Below, piece by piece: positions 47,041 to 60,600 of a stretch of 64,000 bases of DNA. This stretch comes from Akebia trifoliata (lineage: Eukaryota; Streptophyta; Magnoliopsida; Ranunculales; Lardizabalaceae). The notes under the pieces are model-generated. The model was given only the letters and a program-made list of their open reading frames with translations. It made no database searches and was not told the DNA's origin. Each line of letters opens with the position of its first letter. Within the stretch, counting starts at the first letter, position 1. The position numbers were made by a program, and so were the translations under genes. Location: the NCBI GenBank assembly GCA_017979445.1, contig CM030711.1, positions 39,238,757 through 39,302,756 of the forward strand. Reading direction: 5' to 3'.

Positions 47041-50000
47041 AAATTATGGCAGTTAAATTTGGTGGCCTTCATCTAGTGGGGAAACACAAATAGAATTTGG
47101 GGCCAACGTCATTGACACTTAAGAGAGAGAAGAAAGAGGAGAGAGAGAGAAGAGAGGTTTTGGGTCAGCTTACATCAGCAAATCCCACTAAAGTTAGACA
47201 TTTGCTCTCTCTCCACTGTTCATTACAACTACCCAACAGTTTTTGGGTCCTTTACTTTACTGCTTTTACCTTTCATTCCTAGCTGGCAAATACATGTATA
47301 TTCGTGGTAAAGAATCTACACACGTAGCCACATGTCTCCTCACGTGTGTGTATGATGTCACTGTCTTATCAATTTGTTATCACGATTTCTAGACTAAGAC
47401 TGGTCATGATCTGACTTGACTGTCAATAAAATTGATTGGTTGGGATCCGATCCGATACTTATTGGATCAGGTTCTTATAGAATATCTGAATAATATTTAG
47501 ATCCAAAACCAATACACTCGTGGCTGGACCGGGATCAAAACCATTTTTGATATATGAATATGAGTACATATCATATATCTGAAGAAAAAAAAAAAAAAGA
47601 ATACAATGTAAACCCCGAGATTTTGACTCAATGAGATCGATAAGCAATTAATTCTCATAGGACGTGAGTTCGATATTCAATATAAGTATTAAATCGTCAG
47701 GACTAGTTTTTGGACAAGACCATGATTTATGGATTGGATAAAACTTAGATATGATCCAATCCCTTGTCTACATTGATACCCAATTATCAAAAATACAATA
47801 TAAATATATAGTTTCTTAGAATCCAAAACTTTGATTTTGACCTAAAATTATCAAAATGCAATTGATTGGATTTTTTTAAGTCATACCAACTCATAACGTG
47901 ATTTTTGGATCCAACTCAGTCTATAGTATAAAATTAGATCCCCTTGACTCAACCCATCCCTAATCGACTAGGCCCATATTTTTGGGTATATTGCCCAATT
48001 GAAATCAATTAGTTCGAATCAAGATCGACATAATCAATCCTGAATTTTGATTATTTACGCTATGCTTGACCTTTCCATTTAAATCCTCTAATTTGATAGA
48101 CCATAAGTACCATCCCCATGGCCATCACCTAGTCCTTACTAGGTAAGGTACCATGCCTAAAAGTCATACATCTCGGCTCCTCACTAAGTTGAGTTTCCCT
48201 CCATAATTGAAAGTTTAAGGCTTCTTTCAAGCATTGTGAGTGAGTTCCATCAAAATATCCTGACAACTTGAATCGTACAACTTGTCAATTAAGGTGCTCG
48301 ATTAAAGACTCTTTTATGATGATCGCTAATTAAAAGGTTGATAGTTTGTTTTTCCAATCCTTCTTCCATTTTATTTTTAAAAGTACGAAAATGGAAAAGG
48401 TCAAGCAACTTGGTAGAAAACTTGTGACCAATTTTACTTTACAATTCTATTCTTCATCTTTTCTTTCTCTTTCTCAACTAACTTGATTGTCAAAGTGTGC
48501 TTGGCAAATACTATAAGATGTATTAATAGGGCAAAATGTATTTTTCAATGAAAAGTGCCTCAAGTAGTGTGCAATTGAAAAATTGCCACAAATGACATTT
48601 GGAGTCGTATTTGAAATGCACTTTTGGTGCTTTTGACACTCATAAACATTTTTCAGGTTCAAATTATTGTTTGGTAAAAAAACTAGTATAGTGCTTATCA
48701 ACAAATGTAAAAGTTGAAAATGGGCAAAAGTGAGAAACTATCTAAACCTACTTTCAACACTAGAACTCCATGTTATAAATTTAATGAACTATAAGACCCA
48801 TAATTTATTTAGTTTATAAACAAAGTACTTTCAAATAGTACATCTCCTAAATGCTTCCATCCAAAGTGCTTTTTGTAGAAAGCACTTAGTTCACCACAAT
48901 CCCAAACGAGGCCTTAGGGAGTAGTGGACTTCACCAATCAACCTAAGCATACTTAACTTTCACGCCATGCACACCTCTACGATCCATGGCACACCATTTA
49001 GATGTAATGGTGGTAGGAATGCTTTATGGGCCATATATATTTGGTTGTATAATATTTTATATTGGCTTCTTGTATTAGAGATTCATGGGGATTTGCGTCT
49101 TATTATAAAGTTTCTTTATAGAGAATATTCCCTATAATATATATAACGCATTTTTTTAGGTGGAGGAAGCACATATGACATATAACATATTATATTGATC
49201 AATTAGCTTGTCATTTAAACATGATTTGTTCTAACTTAAAAAATAAAAAATATATTATCCCACTAACACTCCCATAGTTCTAGAACTCAGCGAGTCATCT
49301 GCCGACTCGATTCCATGGAATTTTGAAGTGACTCTGTATGTGGACAAACTCGTGGCGTTGATCGTTTGTTATTATTTTTAACAAAATAAATTTTGTGAGG
49401 GAAAAATTAGCTCAAATCACAATTTTTTTCTGAGAACTATCCTAAAGCAATAGTTATGATTGTTTAAAATTTAGTTTTGTTTTGATGCTTCGATACTGGA
49501 TAGATATTCCTGAAATTTCCAAAATACATGTAATATAATTGTGAAATGGATACTCAAGTCAAAAGTTACGGAGATATGATTACAATCAACCTTGAAAATT
49601 TTGTATGTGAAGAAGATGAGAAGGGTAGTTTGGATACTCAAAAAATATTATAATGAGAGATGAGGTCAAGAGACCATTTAGATATAAAAAAATTTACTAA
49701 ATGGACTATCAAACCATTGTTCATAAGTTAGGGATTATTTAGAAAGAAATCCCTCTCATAAGGTCTATTAAGTAATTTTATCTTCTAAGAAAATATTTAA
49801 TGGAAAAGCAAATATCCTTTCATGTTTTAATGAATATTTGAGATAGCCCTGTTTTTTTCAAATTGAAAACATTCCCCCTTGACCTCAGTCTACTCTAATA
49901 GACTAATGAAAAATAAATTAATTCCTTCGTCTTCATTTCAAAAACCAGTCATCCTTAACCTTTTGAGTATAATTTTGTTTTACTTTCTTCTTCAACTTTA

Positions 50001-51540
50001 AGATTCTATTTACTTCAATCTTCAAAATTTAGGAGTAATATAGGATTTTTGAAGAAGTAGAAGATAATGGAATTTTTGAGAGAAAATCAAGGGTTTTTTT
50101 TTTTTTTTTTTTAAGGGACTAAGATTAGGTTGAATTAAAGTGCGACGGTTGAAATGATCTCTTTCGTCTGATTAAACAGAAATGCAACGGTCGCGATTTA
50201 AGAGGTTCTGTGAAACAAATTTTAACATACTATATCTAATTGCTATTGAACATCATAGGGCTAACACACTATTGCAACGATGATGATTTTCCTTCAAATT
50301 GAGGACATTGAAATTTTATGCAATCTTTTGAGAGATCTTCAAAATGCAATTTTATGTAACAAATACCCAATTGAAATTGTATGTTGTGTAACTGCAAACA
50401 TTAGCAAACAATTTGGACTTGAATAGAAAGTCATCAAATATTCCTAAGAAAAAAGGCTTTTTACACCAATTCACATATTTATTATATAATAAGCTATGAC
50501 AGCTCTGAATATGCTAGAAGTATCTTGCACATTTTATTTTGAGCAAATATTACAACAACCTCACCATAATATATAACTTCATTAAATATAAGTTACAAAG
50601 GTCTTTTAAATTATTACACAGATCTTTACTATTATCACAAAGGTCTTTGAATTTTATTTTTCCTTCAGTTATTTCTTGTCCTTCCTCTACATCTGTTGAT
50701 GCAATAGTCTAGCTTTGGCTTCCTGTCCCACGTGAAAAACTGCAACTAATTTTTTTTAGTTTGAAAAAGATTTACATAAGAAGACATAATTTCAGAAAAA
50801 TTCACTTTAAACTACATGTTGATTTAGTACAAATAAATTCATATAATTATTTAAAATTTATATTGAAAACATAGGAAATAGTAATTTTTAGATCATGATG
50901 ATTATGTCCAATGTAATAAGAATTTAATCTACTTATATTGACAGGATATCTAATTATTCCTCGATGAAACAACTATAAAATCATCATATGATTATGTCCA
51001 ATACAATAAGGATTTAATTTACTTCTAACTTCTTAATGGTTTTGGTTGAAAAGTCTGATAATTCTGTTTTTTTTTTTCCTTTTTGATATAAAATTTGTAT
51101 CAAACTACAATTAGGACATTGTGATGAAAACAAGTTTAATTGCTCGCATTGCCACCCAAATATAAACCTCTTAAACAGCTATCCAACATTGGACTTACGT
51201 CAATACGAAGACGACATGCCATTTTCATTAATCTTAAATTTATAGACACTCATGCTACATGGTATTCTGTAAACCAATTTTTTGATTACACAATTCATCA
51301 AACCTTGGGCATCATAGGAGGAATGGAGAAGATGAGATGATTTCGTTATTTCATTATTTTGTTTGAGAGAGTGTTTATGGAGCGGGGAGGTAATCTTAAA
51401 TAACAAAAGTACTAAATGGTGAAATAACTCATGGTCTTCAAATTGAATCGTGGCCGTTGGATTTCTCTTTAATTAGACAAAAACGATCAGTTGTGCGGAT
51501 GCGAGTAAGTATATTTGTCTGTGAATCATGCATATATATA
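47041..51540. other. Intergenic stretch without supported gene
   Basis: It holds fragments with GATCCGATCCGATAC motifs like the hAT-like MITEs (about 47412-47990), a copy of the right end of the 1264-2022 element (about 49640-49795), and a copy of the 45712 element arm (49830-49915). No coding region is convincing. Confidence 0.45.
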
Positions 51541-51904
51541 GGGTGGTGTTCGGAGGTCCTAAAGAGAGCCAAACATTTTTTCAATGTATGGGTTTGAAAT
51601 TTCGTAATGGGCTGTTTTTTTGTGAGGATGATCTTTATGATGATGAGATCATCTTCACAAAAAATCTGCCCATTCTGAAATTTCTAACCTCATCAAAAGT
51701 GGTTTACAAAAATCGGATAGTCCACAATTCTTCAATTTGTAAACTAGGGTTAAAAGGTTCGGAATGAACTTTTTGGTGAGGATGATCTCTTCATTATAGA
51801 GATCATCCTTACAAAAAATCAGTCAATTCTAAAACTTGTAATCCATATTTTGAAAAATGTTTGGCACAATGTTTGGCTTTATTTAGGACCTCTGAACGCT
51901 CCCC
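51541..51904. mobile_element. Double-hairpin MITE, diverged second copy
   Basis: The ends GGGTGGTGTTCGGAGGTCC and GGACCTCTGAACGCTCCCC sit between TATATA tracts. Two hairpin regions (about 51585-51690 and 51745-51845) match those of 44343-44439 and 44501-44597 in order and sequence, but with many mismatches in the stems. It is the same family and clearly older. Confidence 0.75.
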
Positions 51905-52681
51905 ATATATATAAACTCGTTTGAGATGAGATGACTTGAACAAATAATCTTGGCATTGGTGGAGAACAACACAAGATGAGATACGATGATTAATATACAG
52001 CATGCAACATCACCTTATGATAATAGAAAGTAAATGTTAACCATAGATATCTACTTCCCAACACACATCCAATGAAAGTATACACTCTCATTTATAAAAT
52101 GATAAAAAATAATTAAAATTGGATTTTCAAGGTGATTCAGATAGGGTCGGGTGACCGACATAGGTTAATTGACAGAACCCGAGAGGTGCTTATTTTTCAC
52201 TTATTCATGGGGTAATGGGTCAATCGATTGAAACCGAGAAGTGTACATTTTGCATTTCTTCATGAGACGACTGGTTGATCGATCAAACATTTTTTGGTTA
52301 ACCGATTGTAAAGATCTGGTTATCTTCTTCTCTGATTTGTTTTACCCTAAATTCACCCAAATTTTCTAAAAATCAATTTTAAAAACAAGATTCATAAAGA
52401 AACAACATTAAAATGACTAATACTAAATGTGAACTTTGTAAAGATATAATTTTTCCCTAATTTATAACAAACTTTAAGGTTCTTGAATCGAAAACTAAGA
52501 TACATTAAAAATCATGACTATTAAGAAGATCTAGAAGTCCCCTACCTCAAATCCAAGCTATAAAAGCTACCAAATGTGTTATAGATAAAGTTGAGTCGAA
52601 TGTTCACTCTCTGGTGTGGTCGAAAATTTTACTTCTTAGGTTCTCTTCGAAACTTGTGACGAGCTAGTCAATTCTCTCTCT

Positions 52682-53466
52682 TAGGATTGGCAATGGGTTG
52701 GATTTTACCCGGTCCCGATTCATAAAAAATTGGATTCAAATCAAATTTCGATGCGAAATTGCAAATTCTAAAAAAAACAATTGGATTGGTTTTGGATTAC
52801 CCCCAACCCAAACCAATTTAATCCCCTTTCCTTTTTAATTTATCTTCCTTCACATTTATAATAGAATTTAGGGTTTCATGATTTTTTCTCCATCTACTCC
52901 TTCAAGCACAAAGAACCACAATCGTTCACCACCACTATCAGTATTATCGTTGGAAGCCTCGTTGCAACACAACATACGATTAGGTATCTCTCTCTCTCTC
53001 TCTCAGTGACAATGTTGTAGATGAGCAAATCTTCACGAAGGTCTTTAATTTCGTCGTTAACATCAAATGTGTTGTTGAATCACTCAGAAGACTTGAGCAA
53101 CAAATACATGAAGGTCATCGGAGAACACTAGTCTGTGCTTCTTCAGGTTATCAGAATCATGCATTCTCTCATTGGAGGTGAAGATTCATGATAGAGTTGA
53201 GGTTTCTTCTTGAAAGTTTTAGATTCTCTTCACTGTATCTATGATTCTACCTCTCTATTCCAAACCCTAACCCTAATTATTTCTAACAAAAACTCTTATT
53301 CTTTACAAAGAAACAAATTGTTCTTTATTTTGAATTGGATTGGTTCGATTTCGGTTTAAGGGAAAATTTGATCAAATTGGACTAGATTTGGATAATATGA
53401 TAAGGATTTCAGATCAATTGTAGTTTGATATTGGTCCAGTACCGAACCGATCCATGGTCGGCCCTA
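52682..53466. mobile_element. hAT-like element with 8-bp target duplication
   Basis: The left end TAGGATTGGCAATGGGTTGG and the right end, read inverted (TAGGGCCGACCATGGATCGG), are of the same type as the 23065 element. The flanks CTCTCTCT (52674-52681) and CTCTCTCC (53467-53474) match at 7 of 8 positions. The 785-bp interior has only short frames. Confidence 0.65.
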
Positions 53467-54977
53467 CTCTCTCCTATGTTGAAACCCAACGAAAACTCTA
53501 AGTAGATGATAACCATAATAGAAGGTGGAGGGGAGGTTAGGTTTTTTTTAAGGTTTGTTTGTGGAAGAGAAGAGAAAGTGAGAAATGTAGAATTTTCTCT
53601 TATGTTTTGGTATATATAGGGTCCTAGGGACACAAATGTCATTTTTATATTTGTTTTATTTTGATGATAACTTGATGCTCGAAACTCTGAATTTCGTAAA
53701 CTAATACTCAATTCTTAATAATTTTTCACAATGGATCTAAGGGTGTGATCAGATTTCCCAAATTTTAACTTCAACAATCATTTTTCTTTTTAGGTACAAA
53801 CTTAATACAAAATAAGAAGATTTGACAATTTTTCATTCAATTTTATTAATGCGTGATTACAGGTTAAATTATGTTTTTTCGACTATTTTAAATCTATTGG
53901 CGAGGTTGAATTTTTTCTCAAAAGTTTGTAAATCAAAATCCATAAATCTCATATGTCAAAAATTATAGAATACAAAAATTCAATTTCTTCTCGAGATACG
54001 AGTAAAATTTTCAGGTCATTACAAAAGTATGCAATGTCAACTAGGATGTCCTCGGGAAATGATCAGCCACAATGATATCATTTACTGTGAGAACTAGGTA
54101 AGGTTACTTACATCAGACTAGACGAATGCGAGTAAAGAAGTAAGTCTAAAGTCAAATCTTTGGGATATATAAGAATTTCTTGTTGTCATAGTTTGGAATG
54201 GTGGGCTTCATCAACAAACCCATAAAAATGTATTTCGAACGGGATCCATGGTGATTAGTATTACATTGATCAAGTGTTCTACAATAAAACTATACTTCCA
54301 TTATACATAATCGTTACCTTGCCAACATCCGATTGATGTCAAATAGTTGATAGCCCATGGAGACAATTGATGCTCTCATGACCAAGCCCATAGGCCCACA
54401 AATTTCTGACTCACTTCCTTTGGTCCCACAACCCAAATTTTAGTTTGATTATGAAAATCTACCCATCCGATTTAAGCCTTTTCATCTTGATCCGCGATTG
54501 TGGATTAAAGAAATATCGTTTCAAGTCCTTGTTGTCTAGGGTCCATCAATTAGGCTAATTATCAATGTTTAGATCCATTAAAATGTAGAAGAAGCATCAA
54601 TGGATCAATGGGCTTAATAGGGTGGACATAAGTAATTTAATTGTTTTCTAAGAATAATTAGTGTCCAACATCCTTGATAACCACTTATCTTATGCCACGT
54701 GTCTAAGATATCTGAGAACCTAGTAAAATGCTTCGCCTATTTTCTTTTTGTTTATGGATGGATGGATACGTCAGGCAGCATATATTCTCCTTCCACGTGT
54801 CATTATTTCATTTCAGTGACGTAGGACGTATTCCTAGGTTCAACATCTTAGGACAGTTTTATGTCCAACTGACAATCTGATAGCGACATGTTGGAAGAGC
54901 GAATCATGCTATTAAGTAGCGTTTGGCACTATTTATTTCTTGTAGGCAGATTCTGGCTTTTCAACCTAAAAGAACAT

Positions 54978-55090
54978 GAGAGCTAGTATTGGCACTCCAA
55001 CTTTACTTATTACACCCCAATTTTTTAAATTATTTATCACCTCCTAATTAAATATTAAAACACTACCATCCAAACATTACAAAAGTTTAA
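54978..55090. mobile_element. MITE family A, one-ended copy
   Basis: It starts GAGAGCTAGTATTGGCACTC and continues CTTATTACACCCCAATTTTT, matching the copy at 1104-1195 along its length. The opposite end is missing. Confidence 0.5.
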
Positions 55091-55207
55091 GTTTGGTTCA
55101 AGTTATGACTTCAACATTACGTTTAGGATTAGGTGCGTATAAAATCTTAAATCCTAAATATAATAAATAGAAATCTTTAAAAATAAAGAAAAAAAAGAAG
55201 AAGAAAA

Positions 55208-55317
55208 GAGACTATTTGTATTGGCATCCCAATTTTTTTTACTTATTATCAATCATTAACTTATTTTTTTTAATTAGGATATAATTAGTAAAAGTTGGAG
55301 TGCCAATAGCAGTTCTC
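55208..55317. mobile_element. MITE family A, complete
   Basis: The left arm GAGACTATTTGTATTGGCAT...TTTACTTATT pairs with the right arm AATTAGTAAAAGTTGGAGTG, CCAATAGCAGTTCTC. About 110 bp. Confidence 0.65.
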
Positions 55318-56729
55318 AAAAAACCATTTTCTTGAAATCAGAATATCGTTTGGTAAGCTCTTGGCTTTTGGATTATGACCAAAGCCAAAATCAAATGTGG
55401 GTCGAACGTTAAAAATGAGATGGAATGCATGAATGATGGGATTTTTCTGACAAATTAAAATGGCTATAATAATTAAGTTGATTGAAAAAGTGTTGCCAAT
55501 ATGGTTTGAGGATTTTAAATTATGATTGAAGCATAAAAATTTCAAGCTAATAACAAAAATGTCTATAGGAATTGTTTTTTTTCTTTTTCTGACAATCGAC
55601 ATTCTAATAAGATTGATTAAAATAGAACTGATTCCATAGAAGAATTTCTGTCCAATGCAGTGATGCCTCAAACAAGACCTTAGAAAAATCAAGTTTTTGA
55701 AAGTAAAGAGTAAGAAAGAAAGGGGGGACAGATATAACCATTTGACTAAGATCTCAATTTCTCGAATACACATGGCACACATTTATTGGTGGTTGGTTGC
55801 ACATTTGTTCACTGCTATAGATGACACTATAATTATAATTGACGCTTTAACGTTCAATAAAAATTAATTGACATTTTTAGTCATAAAATTAATGATTTTT
55901 CTTTTCTCCATGAGACGAACGGTCGAGTTAAGACGAGCAAGACAAATTTTCTAAGGATTTGTATATGTTACATAAGGATAAATAAAAGTTATTAGAATAT
56001 TATTACATAATAGTGAAGTGGATGATGGATAGAAAATATTAAAACAAAGTTTGAAAAACGATAGTGACTCAATCTGTCAGAGGACTCGAAGATCTTTTGA
56101 AATTAAACAGACGATCAATGATTCTTTGATTTCATGAAAACATCTCAAGATAACCTGAATCACTTAGATCATGTTGTTTAGTGTGGTTTTTATGATTAAA
56201 TAAAATCATAACTAAATAAATGCCCTAACTATTAGTTTGCATCATTTAATAATATAAAAAAAGTTTTTTTATCGATCCATTCTTCTTGGAAGTATAAAAG
56301 AATTATTATGAATTTCGAGATACTTGTTCAACACGATTACAAAGAAAATAAATATCAAAACAAATGACACAAAGATTTAATTAGTTAGACAGCAATACTT
56401 ACGTCTTCAAATATATCTGATCTTCTACATTATGAGAATTAAAGGAGAACAATACAAGAAAAATACTCAAGACTTAATCTAAAACCTAAGTCCCAAAACA
56501 TTTGTGCACTACTACTCTTCCCATCTTTCTCAAAACTTAAAAGAAAATATTATAATAATTTTTTTTTAAAAGAAATCTCAAAATTTCTATTTATTAGTTT
56601 ACAAAAGAGAAAATTGCCCTAATTATTAGATTAAAACCTAGTTGAACAATTGGGTATAAGACATGTAAAAATAACATAAATATCCTCTTAACGGTTTATT
56701 TGATGAAAAACTTCAAACATCTTGAATAG

Positions 56730-56880
56730 AAGAAAGAGCCGTTCTACACTAACTTCCTGAAACACTGCTTTGATGTGACGATGTGCATAGAATCGTAGAT
56801 GCTTTTCACTTGTATATTGAGGAAAAGCATTGCTTGTTCTATAAACATTGCTGCATTAATGCAATATTGAACGTAATGTC
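56730..56880. mobile_element. Family B-related MITE remnant upstream of PHO1
   Basis: It contains GATGTGCATAGAATCGTAGA followed by TGCTTTTCACTTGTATATTG, the family B stem and core in degraded form. Ends are not resolved. Confidence 0.35.
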
Positions 56881-56971
56881 GTAAGAAGTCAATTTAGTAT
56901 TTTTATTGAAGAAAATACTAACTTGAAATGTATAATCGGAATTGATTTTCAAAAGGTTCTCATACCATTAA

Positions 56972-57130
56972 ATATAGACTAATGATAATCTAACACTCTT
57001 TTTTCAAATGTGCTCCTTGACCTGATAGTTATAGAACCGTAAATCTTTTTCTTGCGTATCCCAAAACAAAGGATCTACGATTCTATGATGGGGTGTCTGA
57101 AAAAAAAAGAGCGTCAAATTATCACAACTC
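56972..57130. mobile_element. MITE in the PHO1 promoter, with TIR
   Basis: The ends GATAATCTAACACTCTTTTT and (inverted) GATAATTTGACGCTCTTTTT pair. The interior TATAGAACCGTAAATCTTTT and GGATCTACGATTCTATGATG is shared with a copy in PHO1 intron 1 (58735-58865). A TTGACC W-box-type hexamer lies at 57017-57022. The element is about 480-570 bp upstream of the predicted TATA box. Confidence 0.65.
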
Positions 57131-57609
57131 TTAATTCCATCAACATTCATCCGTCTCATTTTCTTTTGCTAGGCAAGAAAGGGGTCATCGATTAATGGAG
57201 TTGAAAATATTTTACTAATCTCTTACAATGCAGTAATGATCTCTAGGAAATATGTGTTTACCATCTTCATCTCAGCCATATATTTGATGGGGAGCTTCAA
57301 AACTTCATTTAAGATTACAAAAGTCCTAAAAATTAAATGCAGGGGTATTACGGTAAATTCGTAAATAGAAAAACGCGAGTAAGGTTTTAGTCGCGGTCCT
57401 TTAACAGTATTGGATCGTTAAAAAGTGACACACACTGATGCCTCTCACTTTCTCCCTCCATGAATCAAAAATCATAAATTAACCCATTTAAAAAAATAAT
57501 AATAATAAATAAATAAATCAATAAAAAATATTCAAATTATGGGAAAAAATAAAATTAAAGAAGCAACCCTTTCTCCACATTTCTCTCTTTATTTCTTTCT
57601 TTCTCTCTC

Positions 57610-57617
57610 TATAAATA
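57610..57617 (+). promoter_or_regulatory. TATA box of the PHO1-family gene
   Basis: TATAAATA lies 79 bp before the ATG, preceded by pyrimidine-rich CT tracts (57580-57609) and followed by another at 57650-57670. This arrangement is typical of plant core promoters. The transcription start is expected at about 57640-57650. Confidence 0.65.
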
Positions 57618-57695
57618 CGAACCTCTGTAAATCCTCTTAGTTCTCTGTGTTCTTTTCTTTTCTCTCTTTCAATTTTCTTCGAAGATTTCAATAAA

Positions 57696-60600
57696 ATGGT
57701 GAAATTTTCGAAGGAACTTGAAGCTCAATTGATTCCAGAATGGAAAGATGCGTTCGTGAATTACAGGCAATTGAAGAAAAACGTGAAGAAGATAAAGATT
57801 TCCAGAAAACCAGCTGAAACCCAACAAGAAAAACATGAGTTTGGGGTCTCGATTTTCGATCCAATCCGCTACTTTGTCAAGAAAATCTCTAATGATTTCT
57901 ACAACAATGGTGAAAAACTCGAGATAATTCAGGTAGATAGATTTACCTTCTTCTTTTTTTTTTTTTTTATTATATAACAAATGGGTTGATCGAATTTACA
58001 GAGAATTTCCATCTTTTTATATAATTCGATAGTGTTTCAAGTATATCGTCCATTTTGATCAGTTTTCTTGATTTGTCGTAATGGGGTCAGATTTTCAGGA
58101 AAGTTTCATCTTTAAAATTCTAAAACAGGATTTCAAGTTTGAACAAAGCTCGAGATTTCACCTGAAACCCTAGATTTCTGTATTTTTTCCTCTTTATGGG
58201 AAAAATTTTACAGTTTTTTTTTTCTTCCTTTACGATATTTTTCGTGATTTTGTGAGAAATTGAAGTGACGTCATTTTCAAGCAAAGCTTCACTTTCGTCA
58301 TTTTTTCGACTAGTTTGTTACGGTTGTTTCGGTTTCGTTTACGAAACATAGTTTTAAAACTCGTTAATCTCGAATTGACTCAATTAGATTTCAGGGTGAC
58401 TCGGTCACGAACTCATTGAAGCAAACTAGCAAAACAACAACTCGGCTAAGATCATTGATTCACTTCCAAACCCTTAATAATTAATTCTTCTCCCAAAATT
58501 TATCGTCGGAAAGAGAAAAATAAATAAATAAATAAATAAACCCTCCAAGATTTCAATTTCTTAAAAAAAAATTATGTTTGAAGAAGATAAAGATAAGTGT
58601 TTTACAAATTGGACAACAACAATAATTCGATCAAGTTTGATTTTAAAATAAAGTAGACTCAACTGATGAACTATTAATTTTTGTGAGTATTAATTTTTAT
58701 TTTATTTTATGAATAATATAAATAAAACATATGCTTCTTGAACTGGTAGTTATAGAATCATAAATTTTTTTCTTGTGTATCTCGAAGCAAAGGATCTATG
58801 GTTCTGTGATGGGGACATACATGAGACGTCTGAAAAAAAAAAACGTCAAATTATCATGACTCAATAAATAAAGGTGTTTAAAATATATATGTTTTTTAAC
58901 TATTGTAATAAACATGTATTGATCCAACTAAAGTGAACTAGTCTCGTCTGTGGAGCAACGAATTTGACACATGTTCGATCCCATAATCAATTCTACTTTT
59001 AAAACATTGTTGAAGATGACTCGTTTTTGGGAGAAAAATTGAGTGTGTTTCGTTAGTGGCTCGAGTTGAGGACATTTTTTTAAGTTCAACTCGTTTGAGT
59101 TGACTCATAAATTTTTATTTCACTCAATCATATGGACATCCGATCCGAGTACTATTTACCGGTTCAACCCGGCCGATTATATAACCGGAATCAGATAACA
59201 TATCGAGTCCTTTTCCAGCCTAATTCTACACTACAATATAAAGTAATCGGAAAAATGACAATTATCAACGTCCAGGTTACCGAAAATTTCATTGCGTCGT
59301 CAGATTCCGGTACGTTCTCTTACTTTATAGATTTTTTTATATTCTGTATTAACGAAACTGTTGGTTCTTCCAATCACGAAAACATCGTGACTAAATCAGT
59401 ATCCTCGAGATTAGTGTCCCTACGGAATCCCTTGCCATCTCAGTCGTTGGTTGGATCTTTACTTTTCAAATATTATTGTCTAATTTTTTTTATTAATTTT
59501 TTTTTTTTTTGTAGGTGAAGAAGAAAAATGGAGGAGGAGATGAGGAAGATCAATATCAAACAGAGCTTGTTCAGTTATTTTCTGAAGAAGATGAGGTAAA
59601 AAAAAATTATAATTTTTATTTGAAATCTGAATCAAAATTGAAACTGATTTAACTTCAATCTCACAGTTTGCTTCGATTTGATTTTAATTTGGATTGAAAA
59701 GGTGAAAGAGTTTTTCGAGAGCTTAGATGAAGAACTTAACAAAGTGAATCAGTTTTATAAGACGAAAGAGAATGAATTTGTTGAGAGAGGAGAGACTCTG
59801 AACAAACAGCTCCAAATTCTATTTGAACTCAAGCAAATTCTCAACGATCGTCGCCGCAAAACTCATCAATGGAGATCGGATAATGGAATTCTTCCTCGAT
59901 CCAATTCTTCATCAGTTCGGAACTCCGATTATTCGGGTCAGGATCGCTCTCTCAATCTTAGGTTTATTTTCATCAACTGGTTCTGCATGGTGCGTAGTAC
60001 GCACTGTGCACCATATTTTTAAAACTCGACTCGTCTATCCAACGATCGACTCGTCGACAAGGACGAGTCTAATAAAAAATAAATTATAATATTTTGAAAC
60101 ATATTTGAAATATTTCAAAAAAAAAAAAAAAAAAAAAAAATCCACAAAAATTATTATATATATAGCTAGTTTCCGATCTGACTCGGTGCAATTTCAAGCT
60201 GACAGAGATGAGGTAGACAGTTGACTCGATAATTTTTTGAGTTGATTTAGCGAGTCGTCTGAGTCATTTGACGAGTTTCCAGTTGATTGGACCAGTTTGA
60301 CTGTGGTGTGAAGGTTTTTGGCGCACAGCACGTGTTTCGTTAGTATTTCTCTAACATAGGCATTTGATGTTAGTACAAGTTGCATATCTGGATTAACAAG
60401 AATTCGAGTTGAATGACAGTTTTAAATTTCGGTTTTGCTTCTTGTTTCATCCATGCCAGATATCGAGTCTTCTCAGATGAGTTTTTCGATACGTTTGAGA
60501 TATCTCACTCAGAAAATTGAAAAATGAATGTGGGATTTTATATCTCGTCTGTCCATACCTAATAACGGGGTGACTTGAGAGATTATGAATTGAATACTTG

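Larger units (their letters stand above)
53475..56729. other. Intergenic region upstream of PHO1, element remnants only
   Basis: MITE family A copies at 54978-55090 (one end) and 55208-55317 (complete) are the only clear elements. A 165-residue minus-strand frame at 55285-55782 overlaps the MITE and shows no domain. I see nothing else that can be named. Confidence 0.45.

Noticed and set aside
55285..55782. 165-residue minus-strand frame, the longest simple frame in the region
   Set aside because: It overlaps MITE 55208-55317, is AT-driven and hydrophobic without any domain, and has no exon-like neighbours.
59132..59518. 128-residue frame in PHO1 intron 1
   Set aside because: It ends in the pyrimidine tract before the exon 2 acceptor and shows no homology; exon 1 and exon 2 join in phase without it.
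59937..60020. Extension of PHO1 exon 3 past the GTCAGG donor
   Set aside because: Only the donor at 59937 gives the phase needed by exon 4 at 61581 and restores the family-like sequence SDYSENS.
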